Assembly (NCBI RefSeq): GCF_905171765.1
Contig: NC_053389.1
Location: forward strand, 784,182,772-784,246,771
Source: Bufo bufo
Taxonomy: Eukaryota; Chordata; Amphibia; Anura; Bufonidae
DNA: 64,000 bases
Direction of reading: 5' to 3'
Shown here one piece after another: positions 41,430-53,176 of this stretch. How positions within the stretch are numbered: position 1 is the stretch's first letter; every line of letters begins with the position of its first letter. The position numbers and the translations under genes are program-made. Under the pieces are notes generated by a model, which was not told where the DNA came from, ran no database searches, and saw nothing but the letters and a program-made list of their open reading frames with translations.

Positions 41430-44400
41430 CCACCTCCGGACCGCCGAACGCAGCGATGCGTCCTGGAGGTGGTCGATTGATTCCTCCTGGACACATATAC
41501 GCGTCCTCTCGCTAGACGCGAGATTTCGGTCAGAGCCGGCCCGCGCATGCGCATCGCGGGCCGGCAAAAGTTAGAGGAGTATTTTGTCAGCAACCTGCCA
41601 GCCAATGATCGTTGCTGGCAGGTTTCTGATTTTCAAAAAAACTAATCAGAAGCCATCTAACACATCATATTAGTAAATATAAGGTGTTAAATGGCTTCTC
41701 TGCTCCTCTGCTGGTCCTTTTGGTCGGTTGCTTCCAGCAGAGGAGCAGACATCACTGTGAGTACCCACCAAACACCACACTTAGCCCCAGATCACCCTCC
41801 ATCACCCCCATCACCCCAATTAACCCCTTGATCGCCCCCTGTCAATCACCTAGTGAAAGGGAAAAAAGTGATCAGTGTAAACTGTCACTTTTTTTTTTTC
41901 ACTGGTATTGACTGTTAGGTTTTAGGGATAGTTTAGGCCCCTTGGTTAGGTAGTTAGCGTCGGTTAGCGCCCAGCCCACCGCACCGCAGTCACTGATTCG
42001 CTGATTAGCGTATCGCTAATCAGCATTTGTACTTTTATAGTATCTGTAAGTGATCAAACTGATCACAGTCAGATCTATAATTGTATTAGTGTCACCTTAG
42101 CTCGCCCTCCACCCAAAACGCAGTGTTTGCCCGATCAGGCCTGATCGGTCGCCCACACGTGCGTTCACCCACGCCCGCCCCACCGCAGTGACAAAAAAAT
42201 TATTTTTTTTTGATCACTGCACAATCACTTTACAAGCACTGCGGCGATAAAAAAATCAGTTTTGATATTTTTTATCAATCGCAGCGGCCTCCGGTACTTC
42301 GCTAGCCTCCCATTTGTAAGACAGGCTTGCTTTTTTTCTTGGGTAGTCTCAGGGAATACCCCTAAATTTAGTAGTCCAAATGTCAAACAGGGGGTATTCT
42401 TCTGAAGAGGCCTACAGGATTCTGACCCAGTCAGATGAGGAATGGGAACCCTCATCTGACGAATCTAGCGGGTCAGAATATGAACCTGTAGAAAGCAGTG
42501 GCAGTCTGACCCAAAGTTCGGACGAGGAGGTTGAGGTCCCTGATAGCACCAGGCGTACCCGGCCCCGTGTCGCTAGACCACAGGTTGTGTAGGATCAGTT
42601 TCAAGAGCAGCAGAGTGGGGCTGGCGCTGCCGGATCACGTGGTGAGGCATACACCAGCAGCGCAGCCCTTCCTGGACCTAGTACCAGCACTGCCGTACAA
42701 CATGGTGACGTGGCGAGCACCAGAAGGGCAGTTGAAGCTGGTACGGTGGCACGTGCAATAGTTACCCCGTCGCAGCCACCGCAAAGACAGGCCCGTAGAG
42801 CCCTAGAGTCCCTGAGGTCCTGGCAAATCCTAATTGGCAGTCACCAACTTCAGCCGCACCTGTAGTTCTCCCTTTCACCGCCCAGTCTGGAGTTCGGGTT
42901 GAGACAGCTCAGATCGGTTCGGCCCTGGGATTTTTTGAGTTGTTCTTGACTGCGGAGCTCTTGGACTTAGTCGTGGCAGAAACAAATCGATATGCCACTC
43001 AATTTATATCCGCCAACCCGGGAAGCTTTTATGCCCAGCCTTTCCGGTGGAAACCAGTCCAAGTTTCCGAAATTAAAAATTTTCTGGGCCTTCTCCTGAA
43101 CATGGGTCTAACCAAAAAGCATGAATTGCGGTCATATTGGTCCACGAACCTGATTCATCACATGCCCATGTTCTCTGCTGCTATGTCCAGGACACTTTTT
43201 GAGACCATCCTGCGTTTCCTGCACTTTAGCGACAACAGCACCTCTCGTCCCAGAGGCCACCCAGCTTTTGACCGGCTCCACAAAATTCGGCCCCTCATAG
43301 ACCACTTCAACCAGAAATTTGCAGATTTGTATACCCCTGAGCAAAACATCTGCATAGACGAGTCCCTAATACATTTTACCGGGCGCCTTGCTTCAAACAA
43401 TACATCCCAAGCAAGCGCGCCCGGTATGGGGTCAAATTGTATAAGCTCTGTGAAAGGGCCACAGGCTATACCCACAAATTTCGGATCTATGAGGGAAAAG
43501 ATCAGACCCTGGAGCCGGTCGGTTGCCCTGACTACCTGGGGAGCAGTGGGAAGACAGTCTGGGACTTGGTGTCACCCTTATTTGGCAAGGGGTACCATCT
43601 TTATGTGGACAATTTTTACACAAGTGTGCCCCTCTTCAGGCATTTGTTCCTAGAACAGATTGGCTGCTGTGGCACCGTGCGACCTAGTCGCGTGGGTTTC
43701 CCTGTCTTGCAAGGGGGGAGAGGGCTGCCTTGTGTAACGAAGAACTGCTCGCGGTGAAATGGAGAGATAAGCGTGACGTTTACATGCTCTCCTCCATTCA
43801 CGCAGACACGACAATACAAATTGAACGGGCAACCCGTGTCATTGAAAAGCCCCTCTCAGTCCACGACTATAATGCGTTCATGGGAGGGGTGGACTTCAAT
43901 GACCAGATGTTGGCTCCCTATTTAGTTTCCCGACGCACCAGACGCTGGTATAAGAAGGTGTCTGTATATTTAATTCAATTGGCTGCCTATAATAGTTTTG
44001 TTCTCTACCGTAAGGCTGGGAGAACACGATCCTTCCTCAAATTTCAGGAAGAGATCATCGAGAACCTCCTGTATCCAGGAGGTTCCGTGGCCCCAACCAC
44101 CAGTGTAGTGAGCCGTCTACACGAGCGACATTTCCCCAGTGTCGTTCCTGGTACCTCAACCCAACCGTCACCCCGAAAAAAATGTTGTGTCTGTAGCAGG
44201 AGTGGAATAAGGCATGACACCCGCTATTTCTGTCCTGACTGCCCTCACCACCCTGCCCTATGCTTAGGGGAGTGTTTCCGGAAGTACCACACACAGGTAC
44301 ACTTAGCATAGGGATTGCATCTCACAGGACAGGCACACAGGGCTATTAGGGCCCTTTTACTCACAGCTACTGCAAACCTCTCCTTTCACCTGGGATAAAG

Positions 44401-45160
44401 TGCATAATGTACTTCGCCACATCTTTGGGCGATTTGCGCTTTGCACATTGTCCCATGGGGAAGGAGAGGTTTGTCCTATAAAGGTAAAAAAAAAAAAAAA
44501 AAAACACTGGTAAGCAAAAACAGTTAACGTCCAGTTCAATAAAGTTTATATGTTATGTTCAAAAGTTATTATATAGTTAATAAATTTATTGCGTTGCAGC
44601 CTGGTTTTTTCTTTTTTTTTTTTTTTACCTTCCAGGTGGACCAACCGATCGACTAGCTGCAGCACTGATGTGCATTCTGACAGAAGCATTGCGCTGCTGT
44701 CAGATTACACAAAAGTCGGTGTATGCGGCGCTGCAAGACGAGATTTCTCCTCTGCAGTAAAAGATACGTTTGCCGAGGCATATGAGCTGAGGAGGCAGCG
44801 GTGTTCATATACTTTGGCAAACACTTTGTATATAAAAAAATAATAAAAAATCCCGGCAATGATTTATTCATTCACATCGATTGATGTGAATTGAGAAATC
44901 TGGTTTGCCAGGGCATACGGGCTAAGTGGGTAAGGATGTTGGGCAGAGCTCCTATGTCCTGGCAGACGCCTTTCCCCTCCTTTTTTTTTTTTTGGCAGAG
45001 ATTTTTTCATCCACATTGATTGATGCGAATTAAGAAATCTGTGCCGTTCATTTTTTCTTTCAGCCCAGAGGCTGAACGGAAAAAAAAAATCGCATTACCC
45101 GAATGCTCAATATAAGGAGAATAGCAGAAACTCCTAATGCTGGCCATACATGTAATGATT
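41430..45160 (+). mobile_element. piggyBac transposon, defective; right end not identified
   Basis: The left end CCACCTCCGGACCGCCGAAC follows TTAA (41426-41429) and folds with GTCCTGGAGGTGG. Further hairpins follow (CCTGCCAGC...GCTGGCAGG near 41597; GAAGCCATC...GATGGCTTC-like near 41651). The transposase spans 42380-44311. I did not find the matching right terminal repeat; the region after the gene grades into the repeats at 45160-46490. Confidence 0.82.
42380..44311 (+). pseudogene. piggyBac transposase, broken into several frames
   Basis: piggyBac transposases excise precisely from TTAA sites. The acidic N-terminus starts MSNRGYSSEEAYRILTQSDE and meets a TAG at 42590. The core resumes at 42940 with WKPVQVSEIKNFLGLLLNMG. 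The three catalytic Asp residues are recognisable: NICIDESL (43357), LYVDNFYTS (43608) and GGVDFNDQM (43892). The C-terminal Cys-rich zinc domain (CCVCSRSGIRHDTRYFCPDC, then CLGECF) is at 44180-44280. At least three frame changes (about 42600-42940, 43400, 43725) plus the stop inactivate it, although all motifs survive. Confidence 0.92.
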
Positions 45161-46490
45161 ACGGAGACCCTCAAATGCCAGGGCAGTACAAACACCCCAC
45201 AAATGACCCCATTTGGGAAAGAAGACACCCCAAGGTATTCGCTGAGGGGCATATTGAGTCCATGAAAGATTGAAATTTTTGTCCCAAGTTAGCGGAAAGG
45301 GAGACTTTGTGAGAAAATAAAAATAAAAAAAATTCTATGAACTCGCCATGCCCCTCATTGAATACCTTGGGGTGTCTTCTTTCCAAAATTGGGTCACATG
45401 TGGGGTATTTATACTGCCCTGGCATTTTAGGGGCCCCAAAGCGTGAGAAGAAGTCTGGTATCCAAATGTCTAAAAATGCCCTCCTAAAAGGAATGTGGGC
45501 CCCTTTGCGCATCTAGGCTGCAAAAAAGTGTCACACATGTGGTATCTCCGTACTCAGGAGAAGTTGGGCAATGTGTTTTGGGGTGTCATTTTACATATAC
45601 CCATGCTGGGTGAGATAAATATCTTGGTCAAATGCCAACTTTGTATAAAAAAATGGGAAAAGTTGTCTTTTGCCAAGATATTTCTCTCACCCAGCATAGG
45701 TATATGAAAAATGACACCCCAAAACACATTGCCCAACTTCTCCTGAGTACGGAGATACCACATGTGTGACACTTTTTTGCAGCCTAGATGCGCAAAGGGG
45801 CCCACATTCCTTTTAGGAGGGCATTTTTAGACATTTGGATACCAGACTTCTTCTCACGCTTTGGGGCCCCTAAAATGCCAGGGCAGTATAAATACCCCAC
45901 ATGTGACCCCATTTTGGAAAGAAGACACCCCAAGGTATTCAATGAGGGGCATGGCGAGTTCATAGAATTTTTATTTTTTTTATTTTCTCACAAAGTCTCC
46001 CTTTGAGAAATATCTTGGCAAAAGACAACTTTTCCCATTTGTTTATACAAAGTTGGCATTTGACCAAGATATTTATCTCACCCAGCATGGGTATATGTAA
46101 AATGACACCCCAAAACACATTGCCCAACTTCTCCTGAGTACGGAGATACCACATGTGTGACACTTTTTTGCAGCCTAGGTGGGCAAAGGGGCCCACATTC
46201 CAAAGAGCACCTTTCGGATTTCACCGGCCATTTTTTACAGATTTTGATTTCAAACTACTTACCACACATTAGGGCCCCTAGAATGCCAGGGCAGTATAAC
46301 TACCCCACAAGTGACCCCATTTTGGAAAGAAGACACCCCAAGGTATTCGCTGATGGGCATAGTGAGTTCATAGAAGTTTTTATTTTTTGTCACAAGTTAG
46401 TGGAATATGAGACTTTGTAAGAAAAAAAAAAAAAATCATCATTTTCCACTAACTTGTGACAAAAAATAAAAAGTTCTATGAACTCACTGA
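45160..46490. repeat. Direct and inverted copies of a piggyBac-associated tail repeat
   Basis: A block with GCCAGGGCAGTA, GAAAGAAGACACCCCAAGG and ACTTTGTGAGAAAATAAAA words occurs several times. 45294-45655 and its inverse 45656-46004 form a near-perfect palindrome (arms about 350 bp). A further copy in the right arm's orientation follows at 46005-46200, and a more diverged one at 46260-46390. Confidence 0.85.
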
Positions 46491-46951
46491 CAATATGTGA
46501 TTGCTGTTGCAACTATACTGACCCTGAGTTTACACATGTGGTACTTGCTAACTCTCCCAAGACGTCTGAAAGGCTCTCGTAAAAAGAAGAGACCTTCCAG
46601 ACTGCCAGAAGGGCATAACCTGGAGAGCTACTTTCTCCAAGAAAACATCTTTCTATGTGGCACCTGGATTCGGCATCGTTGGATGCAGCCGCGGAGCCCA
46701 AAGTGCATGGAGCGGACAGGACACTATTCAAAGGGGAGGGTCCAGTTCAAAATGGGGTACTGTACAAAAGAGGGAGGGGCCCATTCAAAAGGGTAGAGCC
46801 TGAAAAGTGGGTGGGTAAATGGCCAGCAAAACACTGGGGGTGTGCTGTGCACGTTGCAACTTGTTCTCTTCTGGGAGCCAACCTTCACAACTTGGCAAGC
46901 TTGAGTTGACATCTACTACATTTGTTCCTTCTTTTTCTGGTCTTTTTACAG
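46491..46951. other. End of intron 1 before exon 2
   Basis: Unique-looking sequence with no element ends. A pyrimidine-rich stretch (CCTTCTTTTTCTGGTCTTTTTACAG) leads to the splice acceptor. Confidence 0.5.
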
Positions 46952-47059
46952 GAGATATGAGGTCGTACTTCAAGGAAAGACCTGTGATCATCACATATGG
47001 ACTGCTGGCACTTTCATTTATCCTGGTTATTGTCCTCTTTGCAACTGTCCACTCTCAGA
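46952..47059 (+). CDS. Host gene exon 2: membrane-spanning segment
   Basis: 108 nt between an AG acceptor (TTTTTACAG) and a GT donor (CAGA|GTTAGT), phase 1 at both ends. It codes for a basic juxtamembrane stretch (MRSYFKERP), followed by about 22 hydrophobic residues (VIITYGLLALSFILVIVLFA) and TVHSQ. Positive charges on the N-terminal side and none after the span favour an inside N-terminus, i.e. a type II protein. A TAG appears in frame three bases into the donor, so the exon cannot extend. Its fit with exons 1 and 3 is exact. Confidence 0.72.
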
Positions 47060-47708
47060 GTTAGTAACTCTTGTTCATACATTATCTGCAAGGTGATTCT
47101 GTGGCGTAATGTACTAACAAATATATTAAAAAGATACATAGTTTTTTTGTTTTAAAAAAAACGTAACCACCCCCAAATTGCATTTTTATCAGTAAATGTC
47201 TTTATTATATACCTTTTATAAAGTTGTGTGGTGAATGGTATAAAATAAAAATACAATGCCAAAATTCCTGTTTTTTGTTCATCCCAGGTGGCAAAAACAT
47301 GGAATAAAAAGCAATCAAAAAGTTGCATAGTTCCATTGATTGTAAAAATAAAAAGTTGCAGCACAGCAAATTTGATTTTTCTTTTAAAACAGTGAATTTT
47401 TTTGTACTAAAGTTGTCAAATAAAAAAAAAGTTAGTCAATTATACTACACAGTGAACACTGCAGAATATTTTTTTTTCATTCTGCCTTCCATAAGCTGTA
47501 TAAAAAAAGTTATCAAAAAGACCAATGTACTCCAAAATGGTACCAATGAAAACTACAACTTGCACCCCGCCAAAAAGAAAAACAGCTCCCTCGATGTGTT
47601 GTAGCACTCAGAATATAATAATAAATTTTTTTGTGCATAAGAAAACAAAACACATAAAACATGATATTACCGTAATCGTACTGACCTCCAGAATAAAGAC
47701 AACACGTT
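47060..47708. repeat. Dispersed repeat interrupted by the Gypsy element (left part)
   Basis: AT-rich sequence with ATGCCAAAATTCCTGTTTTT, AAAAAGTTATCAAAAAG and CAATGAAAACTACAACTTG words, ending where the LTR begins. The probable continuation is at 59550-59710 (AAAAAGTTACGGCTTTTGG). Confidence 0.45.
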
Positions 47709-48789
47709 TGTCACGGTCCCTCCCATGACAGAGGTGAGAAGATCGGAGAGACTGGAGGCACGTGAGGGTATCTGACAGTCTCTCTGTTTTTTCCATTCAG
47801 TGTTGTGTTTGGTAATGGCCACACCTCTTGTTAGGTGCTGCTTGTAGTCATTACTGAGGCCTTTTTTAGTTCTGACTCTCACTGCTTACCATACAGTTGA
47901 TATTTTCTCCTGGAGTTGGTTGAGCTGGTGTGTTGTTCCTTTGAATCTCCTGCTCCTCCATTCTGCTTTAAGCTAAGTGCATTTTGTCTTGCATTTTGTT
48001 GTTAGCTTGTGTGTGGCTTCAGGGAGAAGCTGGTTCCTTCGTCTGGGAAGGAACCAGTAGTCTCATTCCCTGCCACCATTCCTAGGGCCTTCCAGGGTCT
48101 TCAGGGCCTAGGTTTCGGTGTATGAGTATTTCCACCTTCAGGGTCTACTCATACTGGCAGGAGTCAGAGAGAGGTCTAGGGATTCCTAGGAGGTCACCAT
48201 CCCTCACCCTTAGCTTTGAAGCCTAGACTCCAGTCTATTCCTTCTGTTTGTCATTTGGTGTTATCCCCTCCCCATTACCCACAACAACGTTATTTGCTTG
48301 ATTTTTATTTTTCCCATTCCCCTTGAATAAAAGTTTATAATTTAAAGGGGTTCTGCAGTTTCATTTAACTTATGAACTATCCTGGATAGATCATCAGCTT
48401 CTGATCGGCGGGGGTCCGACACCCGGGACCCTCGCCGATCAGCTGTTTGAGAAGGCAGCGGCGTCCAGAAGTGCCGCGGCCTTCTCACTGTTTACCGCCG
48501 GCCTAGTGACGTCACGACTGGTATCAACTAGCGTGGGTGGGGCTATGCTCTGTTTACTTGAATGGAGCTTAGCCCCGCCCACGCTAGTTGATACTAGTCG
48601 TGACGTCAGTGGGCCGGCGGTAAACAGTGAGAAGGCCGCGGCGCTTCTGGAGCGCCGCTGCCTTCTCAAACAGCTAATCGGCGAGGGTCCCGGGTGTCGG
48701 ACCCCCGCCGATCAGAAGCTGATGATCTATCAAGAGGAGAGATCATCAGTTAAATGAAAGTGCAGAACCCCTTTAAGCTATATGTGCCA
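47709..48789 (+). repeat. 5' LTR of chromovirus 1, with a MITE inside
   Basis: It aligns with 58887-59549 apart from the MITE at 48346-48772. AATAAA is present at 48325 (CTTGAATAAAAG), near the end. TGG of a primer site follows directly at 48790. Confidence 0.92.
48346..48772. mobile_element. Palindromic TTAA-target MITE in the 5' LTR
   Basis: AGGGGTTCTGCAGTTTCATT and the inverse AATGAAAGTGCAGAACCCCT, flanked by TTAA (48342-48345, 48773-48776). The arms fold through GATCGGCGGGGGTCCGACAC and GTGACGTCACGAC. It is absent from the 3' LTR, so it came after the retrotransposon. Confidence 0.93.
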
Positions 48790-49722
48790 TGGACATTACC
48801 CGTGACATTATCAACCGCCTAAAAAAACATCATTTTGTTTGTGTCAGTGCAGCGATGGATACTGTATCTGCACTGGTCGATTGTATGCAGAGATTGTCTT
48901 TGGAGGTGGCTGACCTCCGCACGGCCGTCTTTCAGTTTCAGAGACCACAGGCGGTGGCTTCCAGCAGCGGGAACTAGGCCTGCCCAGAACCTAAGGTCAC
49001 TCTCCCGGATAGGTTTTCCGGGGGAAGTGACAACTTTGTTCGGTTCAGGGAGTTGTGTAAACAATTTTTTTAGACTACGTCCTAACTCTTCTGTGAGAGT
49101 GGGGATTATTATTTAGTTAGTGAAAGGTGATGCTCAGTCTTGGGCTTTTTCATTGCTGACCGGATCACAATCCCTCCGGTCGGTAGATTAATTTTTCTGA
49201 ACTCTGGGGCTTATCTACGATGACCCAGATCGGGTCTCCCTGGCCAAGACTAAGTTGCGTGGCTTACGGCAGGGAGAGCGTTCTGCGGAGTCCTATTGCT
49301 CTGAATTTAGGAGATGGGAAACTGATACTGAGTGGAAAGACCCAGCCCTCCGTAGTCAATTCTGTCAAGGGTTATCCGAGAACCTGAAGGACGCATTGGC
49401 GAATATCGAATATCCAGAGTCATTAGAGGCGGCCATGTCTCTGGCTGTACGTATTGATAGACGCCTGAGGGAGAGATCTAAGGTTTCTCTCGCTCGAGAC
49501 GCACTATTATATGGGGAAACAGCCTCTTCCGACACTTTGGGTAGGGAGGCACTTGAGCTCATGTCTGATGATGAGCCAATGCAATTGGGAGAAGTCACTC
49601 CTGGACTTGGTGATAAAAACGTTAGGGTTAAAAAAAGACTCTGCTTTTTCTGTTGTAAAGGGGGCATTTTGTTAACGTATGTCCTTATGTTAAACATTAA
49701 GTTGAAAAAGAGAGAGCACTAA
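48789..49722 (+). pseudogene. gag: Chromovirus 1 gag, broken
   Basis: Gag forms the particle around the element RNA. From near 48789, MDITRDIINRL and a coiled stretch lead into PEPKVTLPDRFSGG (about 48980). The central Gag fold with RSQFCQGLSENLKDALANIE and SLEAAMSLAVRIDRRLRER (49355-49470) is clear, and the same words occur in chromovirus 2. The zinc knuckle at 49650 begins CFFCCKGG but its GHF..C half is lost. Stops at 48975, 49071 and 49112, and several frame changes, inactivate it. Confidence 0.82.
48790..48807 (+). promoter_or_regulatory. Primer-binding site region of chromovirus 1
   Basis: TGGACATTACCCGTGACA starts immediately after the LTR's terminal CA. I do not recognise the tRNA. 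Confidence 0.5.
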
Positions 49723-49786
49723 TGTATTTAGTGCTCTTCTTACTCTTGGTGGTGTAGGTGTGGAATCTGAGAATGTACTTTTGTGA

Positions 49787-50260
49787 TTTACCGGTAGTAC
49801 CCGATTTCTCCTGCCTGCCAAGGTGGCGCTAGACTCCAAAACGGTGGGAATTGAAGTATTTATTGACAGTGGGGCAGGGGTTAACCTAGTGTATGGCCAA
49901 TTCGTCCGTAATCGTGGTTTGACTACAAGCGCATTAGACAAAAATATTTCTGTGTTCGCGATGGATTTCGCTGCACTCACAAAAGTATTGTACAGGACAT
50001 TCGCCTAAAGGTGGGAGATTCTCATCAAGAATCCATTTCATGTTTCGTGCTCGAGGGTCTGCCTGGTGCTAGGTTTACCGTGGTTATCCAAACATAACCG
50101 TACCATCGATTGGCAAGCGAGACAGATTCTTGATTGGAGTGATTTTTGCATAGACAACTGTCTTAGCACGTCGCTTTCTGTTGTAACCACTAAAATTGTA
50201 CCTTTAGGTGAAAACCTGGAGTTACCTCCTGTAGGAAGGCACAAGGGGCTGTCACTGATG
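49787..50260 (+). pseudogene. pol: Chromovirus 1 protease and start of pol
   Basis: The aspartic protease motif is visible: VFIDSGAGVNLV (about 49858-49893) with the D-S-G catalytic triad, preceded by RFLLPAKVALDSKTV. A stop at 50006-50008 follows. The frame at 50066 reads GLPWLSKHNRTIDWQARQI, the linker between protease and reverse transcriptase. It ends against the LTR fragment at 50270. Confidence 0.78.
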
Positions 50261-50269
50261 GTCGATATG

Positions 50270-50742
50270 TGTCACTGAGGTTCCTGGCCTCGGTGAGGTA
50301 AGAGCCATTTTTTCTCATGTGTCATTATTGCAGATTGCAGTCTGACACTTCAGCTGTTTATTATGCCTGTTTAGTATGGCTGTAAAGCTGATCCAGGATG
50401 GCTTTTACTGGGAGTAGTCAAAAGTACTGGGTGGGTGGCTGCTTCCCACGTTCCAGGCCGGTTCTTGGCAGACTTATAAAGTAGTCAGCACTATCAGGTG
50501 GTGTGGATCTACCTCCATCTGACAGTGAAGCTGTGGAATCCTCTGTGCTGAAGGCTGAAGACTGCAAACAGGCATGCAGGGTGCCTGGAAGCCTACCAGT
50601 GAACTTTTCTGTGGCTGAGCATTCAGCCGGGTGTCAACTGACACCTAGGATTCCGGGTGAACATTGTTATGTTTTGCTGAGTGTGAATAAAACACTAAAG
50701 TTTGATTTACAACCTGGTTCCTTGCCTCTACACTGCGTCTGC
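50270..50742 (+). mobile_element. LTR or LTR fragment of another family
   Basis: It starts TGTCACTGAGGTTCCTGGCC, has AATAAA in GTGTGAATAAAACAC near 50685 and ends CTGCGTCTGC. It interrupts pol of chromovirus 1. No target duplication is apparent, so the right boundary is approximate. Confidence 0.5.
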
Positions 50743-50747
50743 TAACC

Positions 50748-51320
50748 TGTCACGATGAGGTGTGGGAGAGAACCCCACACTAAACACAAGGGGGGGGGGG
50801 GGTATATGGCTAGGGAGAGGAAAAGGGTCACCACCTAATGAATCCTAACCCTAGCCCTGACTGCTAACCGAATGAACGGACCTCAGTGGTAGGACCGTTC
50901 ATTCACTGGAACCTAAAGCCTGACTACCCTGTTATGCCCTGAAGTAGTGATAGGGCCCAAAGACGACCCGTTCCTTAAGCTGAAGGAACAGGGCTCTTGA
51001 CTCAGACCAGATAACAGGAGGCAGGGAAACAACACAAAACAATAACAAAGGAATGAGACACTTAACTGAAGTAGATGAAAGAGCAGGAACACCAGAGGAG
51101 ACAACATACACCAGCTCTTCCACTTGCAAATGAAGCTATACACCACAAGGAGTCAAGGGAGTAGCCGGACTTAAATAGTAATGACCACTATGCTGCACCT
51201 GACTAGAGGTGTGGTCATTACCATCAACAACAAAGTGAAATTAAAAGAGGCTGTCAGATGACATCACGTGCAGACAGCCTTTCCGACCTTCTAACACCTA
51301 GCCTGGGAGTGACCGTGACA
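50748..51320 (-). repeat. 3' LTR of chromovirus 2
   Basis: The plus strand reads TGTCACGATGAGGTGTGGGA ... GAGTGACCGTGACA. A purine tract on the minus strand (a C-run at 51324-51337 on the plus strand) adjoins it. Confidence 0.92.
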
Positions 51321-51369
51321 GTACCCCCCCCCCCCCTCCCCTTCTACAGCTGGCCTCCGGACACCCAGG

Positions 51370-52678
51370 ACAGATTTTCTCCAGATGAGCTCTGTGTTAG
51401 GCCCTCACCAGACGATTAGCATTAATGTCGGTCGCTGGGACCCACATCCTCTCCTCAGGTCCGTAACCCCTCCAGTGCACGAGATACTGGAGGGATCTAC
51501 GGAGAACTCGGGAGTCAATTACCTTGGCGATTTCAAATTACCGTGCACCATGACAGGAGCGGGGGGCAAGGAGGACGGCACAACAGGTTCAACATATCTC
51601 TTCAGCAACGACCTATGAAACACGTTATGAATCTTCAAAGCTTGAGGAAGCTCAAGACGAAAGTGATCACGGCAGTGATCTTATATGGACCAATAAACCT
51701 TGGACCCAACTTCCAAGAAGGTATTTTCAACTTAATGTTTCTTGTGGACAGCCACACAGAATCACCCACTCTCAGGTCCGGACCACTCATACGTCTCTTG
51801 TCGTCAGCCACGCGTTTATACTTCTTACTCATCTTTTTCAGATTATTTTGAATTTTCCGCAGATAGATGACAAAGAAGAGGAAAATATTTCCTCTTCCGG
51901 TACACCAGAAGTCTCAGTACCAGAAAAAGTGCCAAATTGCGGGTGGAACCCATATGCCCCAAAGAACAGCGACTTATAAGTGGACTCCTGTCTACGGTTA
52001 TTTATAGCAAACTCGGCCAAAGCCAAGAACGAAGACCACTCATCCTGGTTCTCAGAGACCAAACATCTCAAATAAGTCTCCAGATTCTGATTCGTGCGTT
52101 CGGTCTGTTCGTTCGACTGAGGATAAAAGGCCGAAGAGAAGGACAATTGTACCCCAAGAGGGAATACCATGTAGTTTCACGATGTTGTCAACAAACACCT
52201 GTGCAAGAGTTTTAGCATTGGGAAGACCTGTTAATGCTATAAAATGCGCCATCTTACTAAATCGATCAACAACAACCAGAATCACAGTTTTCCCTGAAGA
52301 ATTAGGTAAATCTGTGATAAAATCCATGGATAAATGAGTCCATGGTCTGGAGGGGATGGGCAGCAGAAGCAAAGACCCGGAAGGTTGAGTATGTGTCACC
52401 TTAGAACGTGCACAAGTACTACAGGCTGAGACATAGTCCTCAACACACGTACACAACCCCGGCCACCAGAATCTACGAGATATGAGATCAACCGTGGATC
52501 TGCTCCCAGGGTGTCCTGCGAGAACAGTACAGTGATGTTCCTGAAACACCTTGTCACGAAATTCAGATTGAACAAACAACTTCCCCGGATGACAAGAATC
52601 TGGTGCATCTCCCTGAGCCTCCAACACCTCTGCCTCCAGGTTGGGATATAGGGCGGATATAACTACCCCTTCGGACAA
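51370..52678 (-). pseudogene. pol: Chromovirus 2 integrase and chromodomain, broken
   Basis: The minus-strand frame 52678-52052 begins with the integrase zinc module (HHCTVLAGH and then CSTCARSK). The first catalytic Asp follows in LSMDFITDLP and VDRFSKMAHF. The second Asp region is deleted or frame-shifted near 52190 (PSWGTIVLL). The third, YPQSNEQTERTNQN, is in the next frame (52130). AINNRR, GPDLRVGDSVWLSTRN and PRFIGPYKI follow to 51635. Farther on, near 51500-51400, words for LQYLVHWRGYGPEE can be read over shifted frames, i.e. a chromodomain, which steers insertion to marked chromatin. It is non-functional. Confidence 0.82.
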
Positions 52679-52777
52679 TATCAGACCAGGATCTTCCGAA
52701 TCACCTCCCCAGGAAAGCTACGCGACAAAGCATCAGCCTTGACATTCTTAACCCCAGGGCGATAGGTGACAATGAAA

Positions 52778-53176
52778 TTAAATCTGGTAAAAAAACAATG
52801 ACCATCTGGCCTGTCTTGGGTTCAGTAATTTAGCCGACTCAAAGTAAGCCAGATTTTTGTGATCAGTAAGCACAGTAATAGGATGGATTTCTCCTTCCAA
52901 CCAATGACGCCATTCTTCAAAAGCCAACTTAATGGCCAGCAATTCCCTATTACCCACGTCCAAATTTCTTTCAGCAGTCGAGAGCTTCTTAGAGAAAAAT
53001 GCACATGGGTGCCATTTACTGGGTGAAGGACCCTGCGACAAGACCGCTCCTACCCCAACCTCGGATGCGTCAACTTCCACAGTTTTGGACTCTAGCGCCA
53101 CCTCAGCAGACAGGAGAAACCTGGTACTACCAGTAAAAGACAAAGTAAGTTTTCTTGCTCCCACCCACACCACCAA
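52778..53176 (-). pseudogene. pol: Chromovirus 2 protease-RNase H fusion frame
   Basis: The 132-codon minus-strand frame starts in the protease leader ([15 protein letters not shown]) and passes without a break into RNase H at [17 protein letters not shown]. It continues [20 protein letters not shown] and [20 protein letters not shown]. In chromovirus 1 the words before the join lead to the protease D-S-G and those after it follow the reverse transcriptase. Here everything between, i.e. the protease active site and the entire polymerase, is gone while the frame is kept. The RNase H Asp in VEVDAS is present. Confidence 0.82.
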
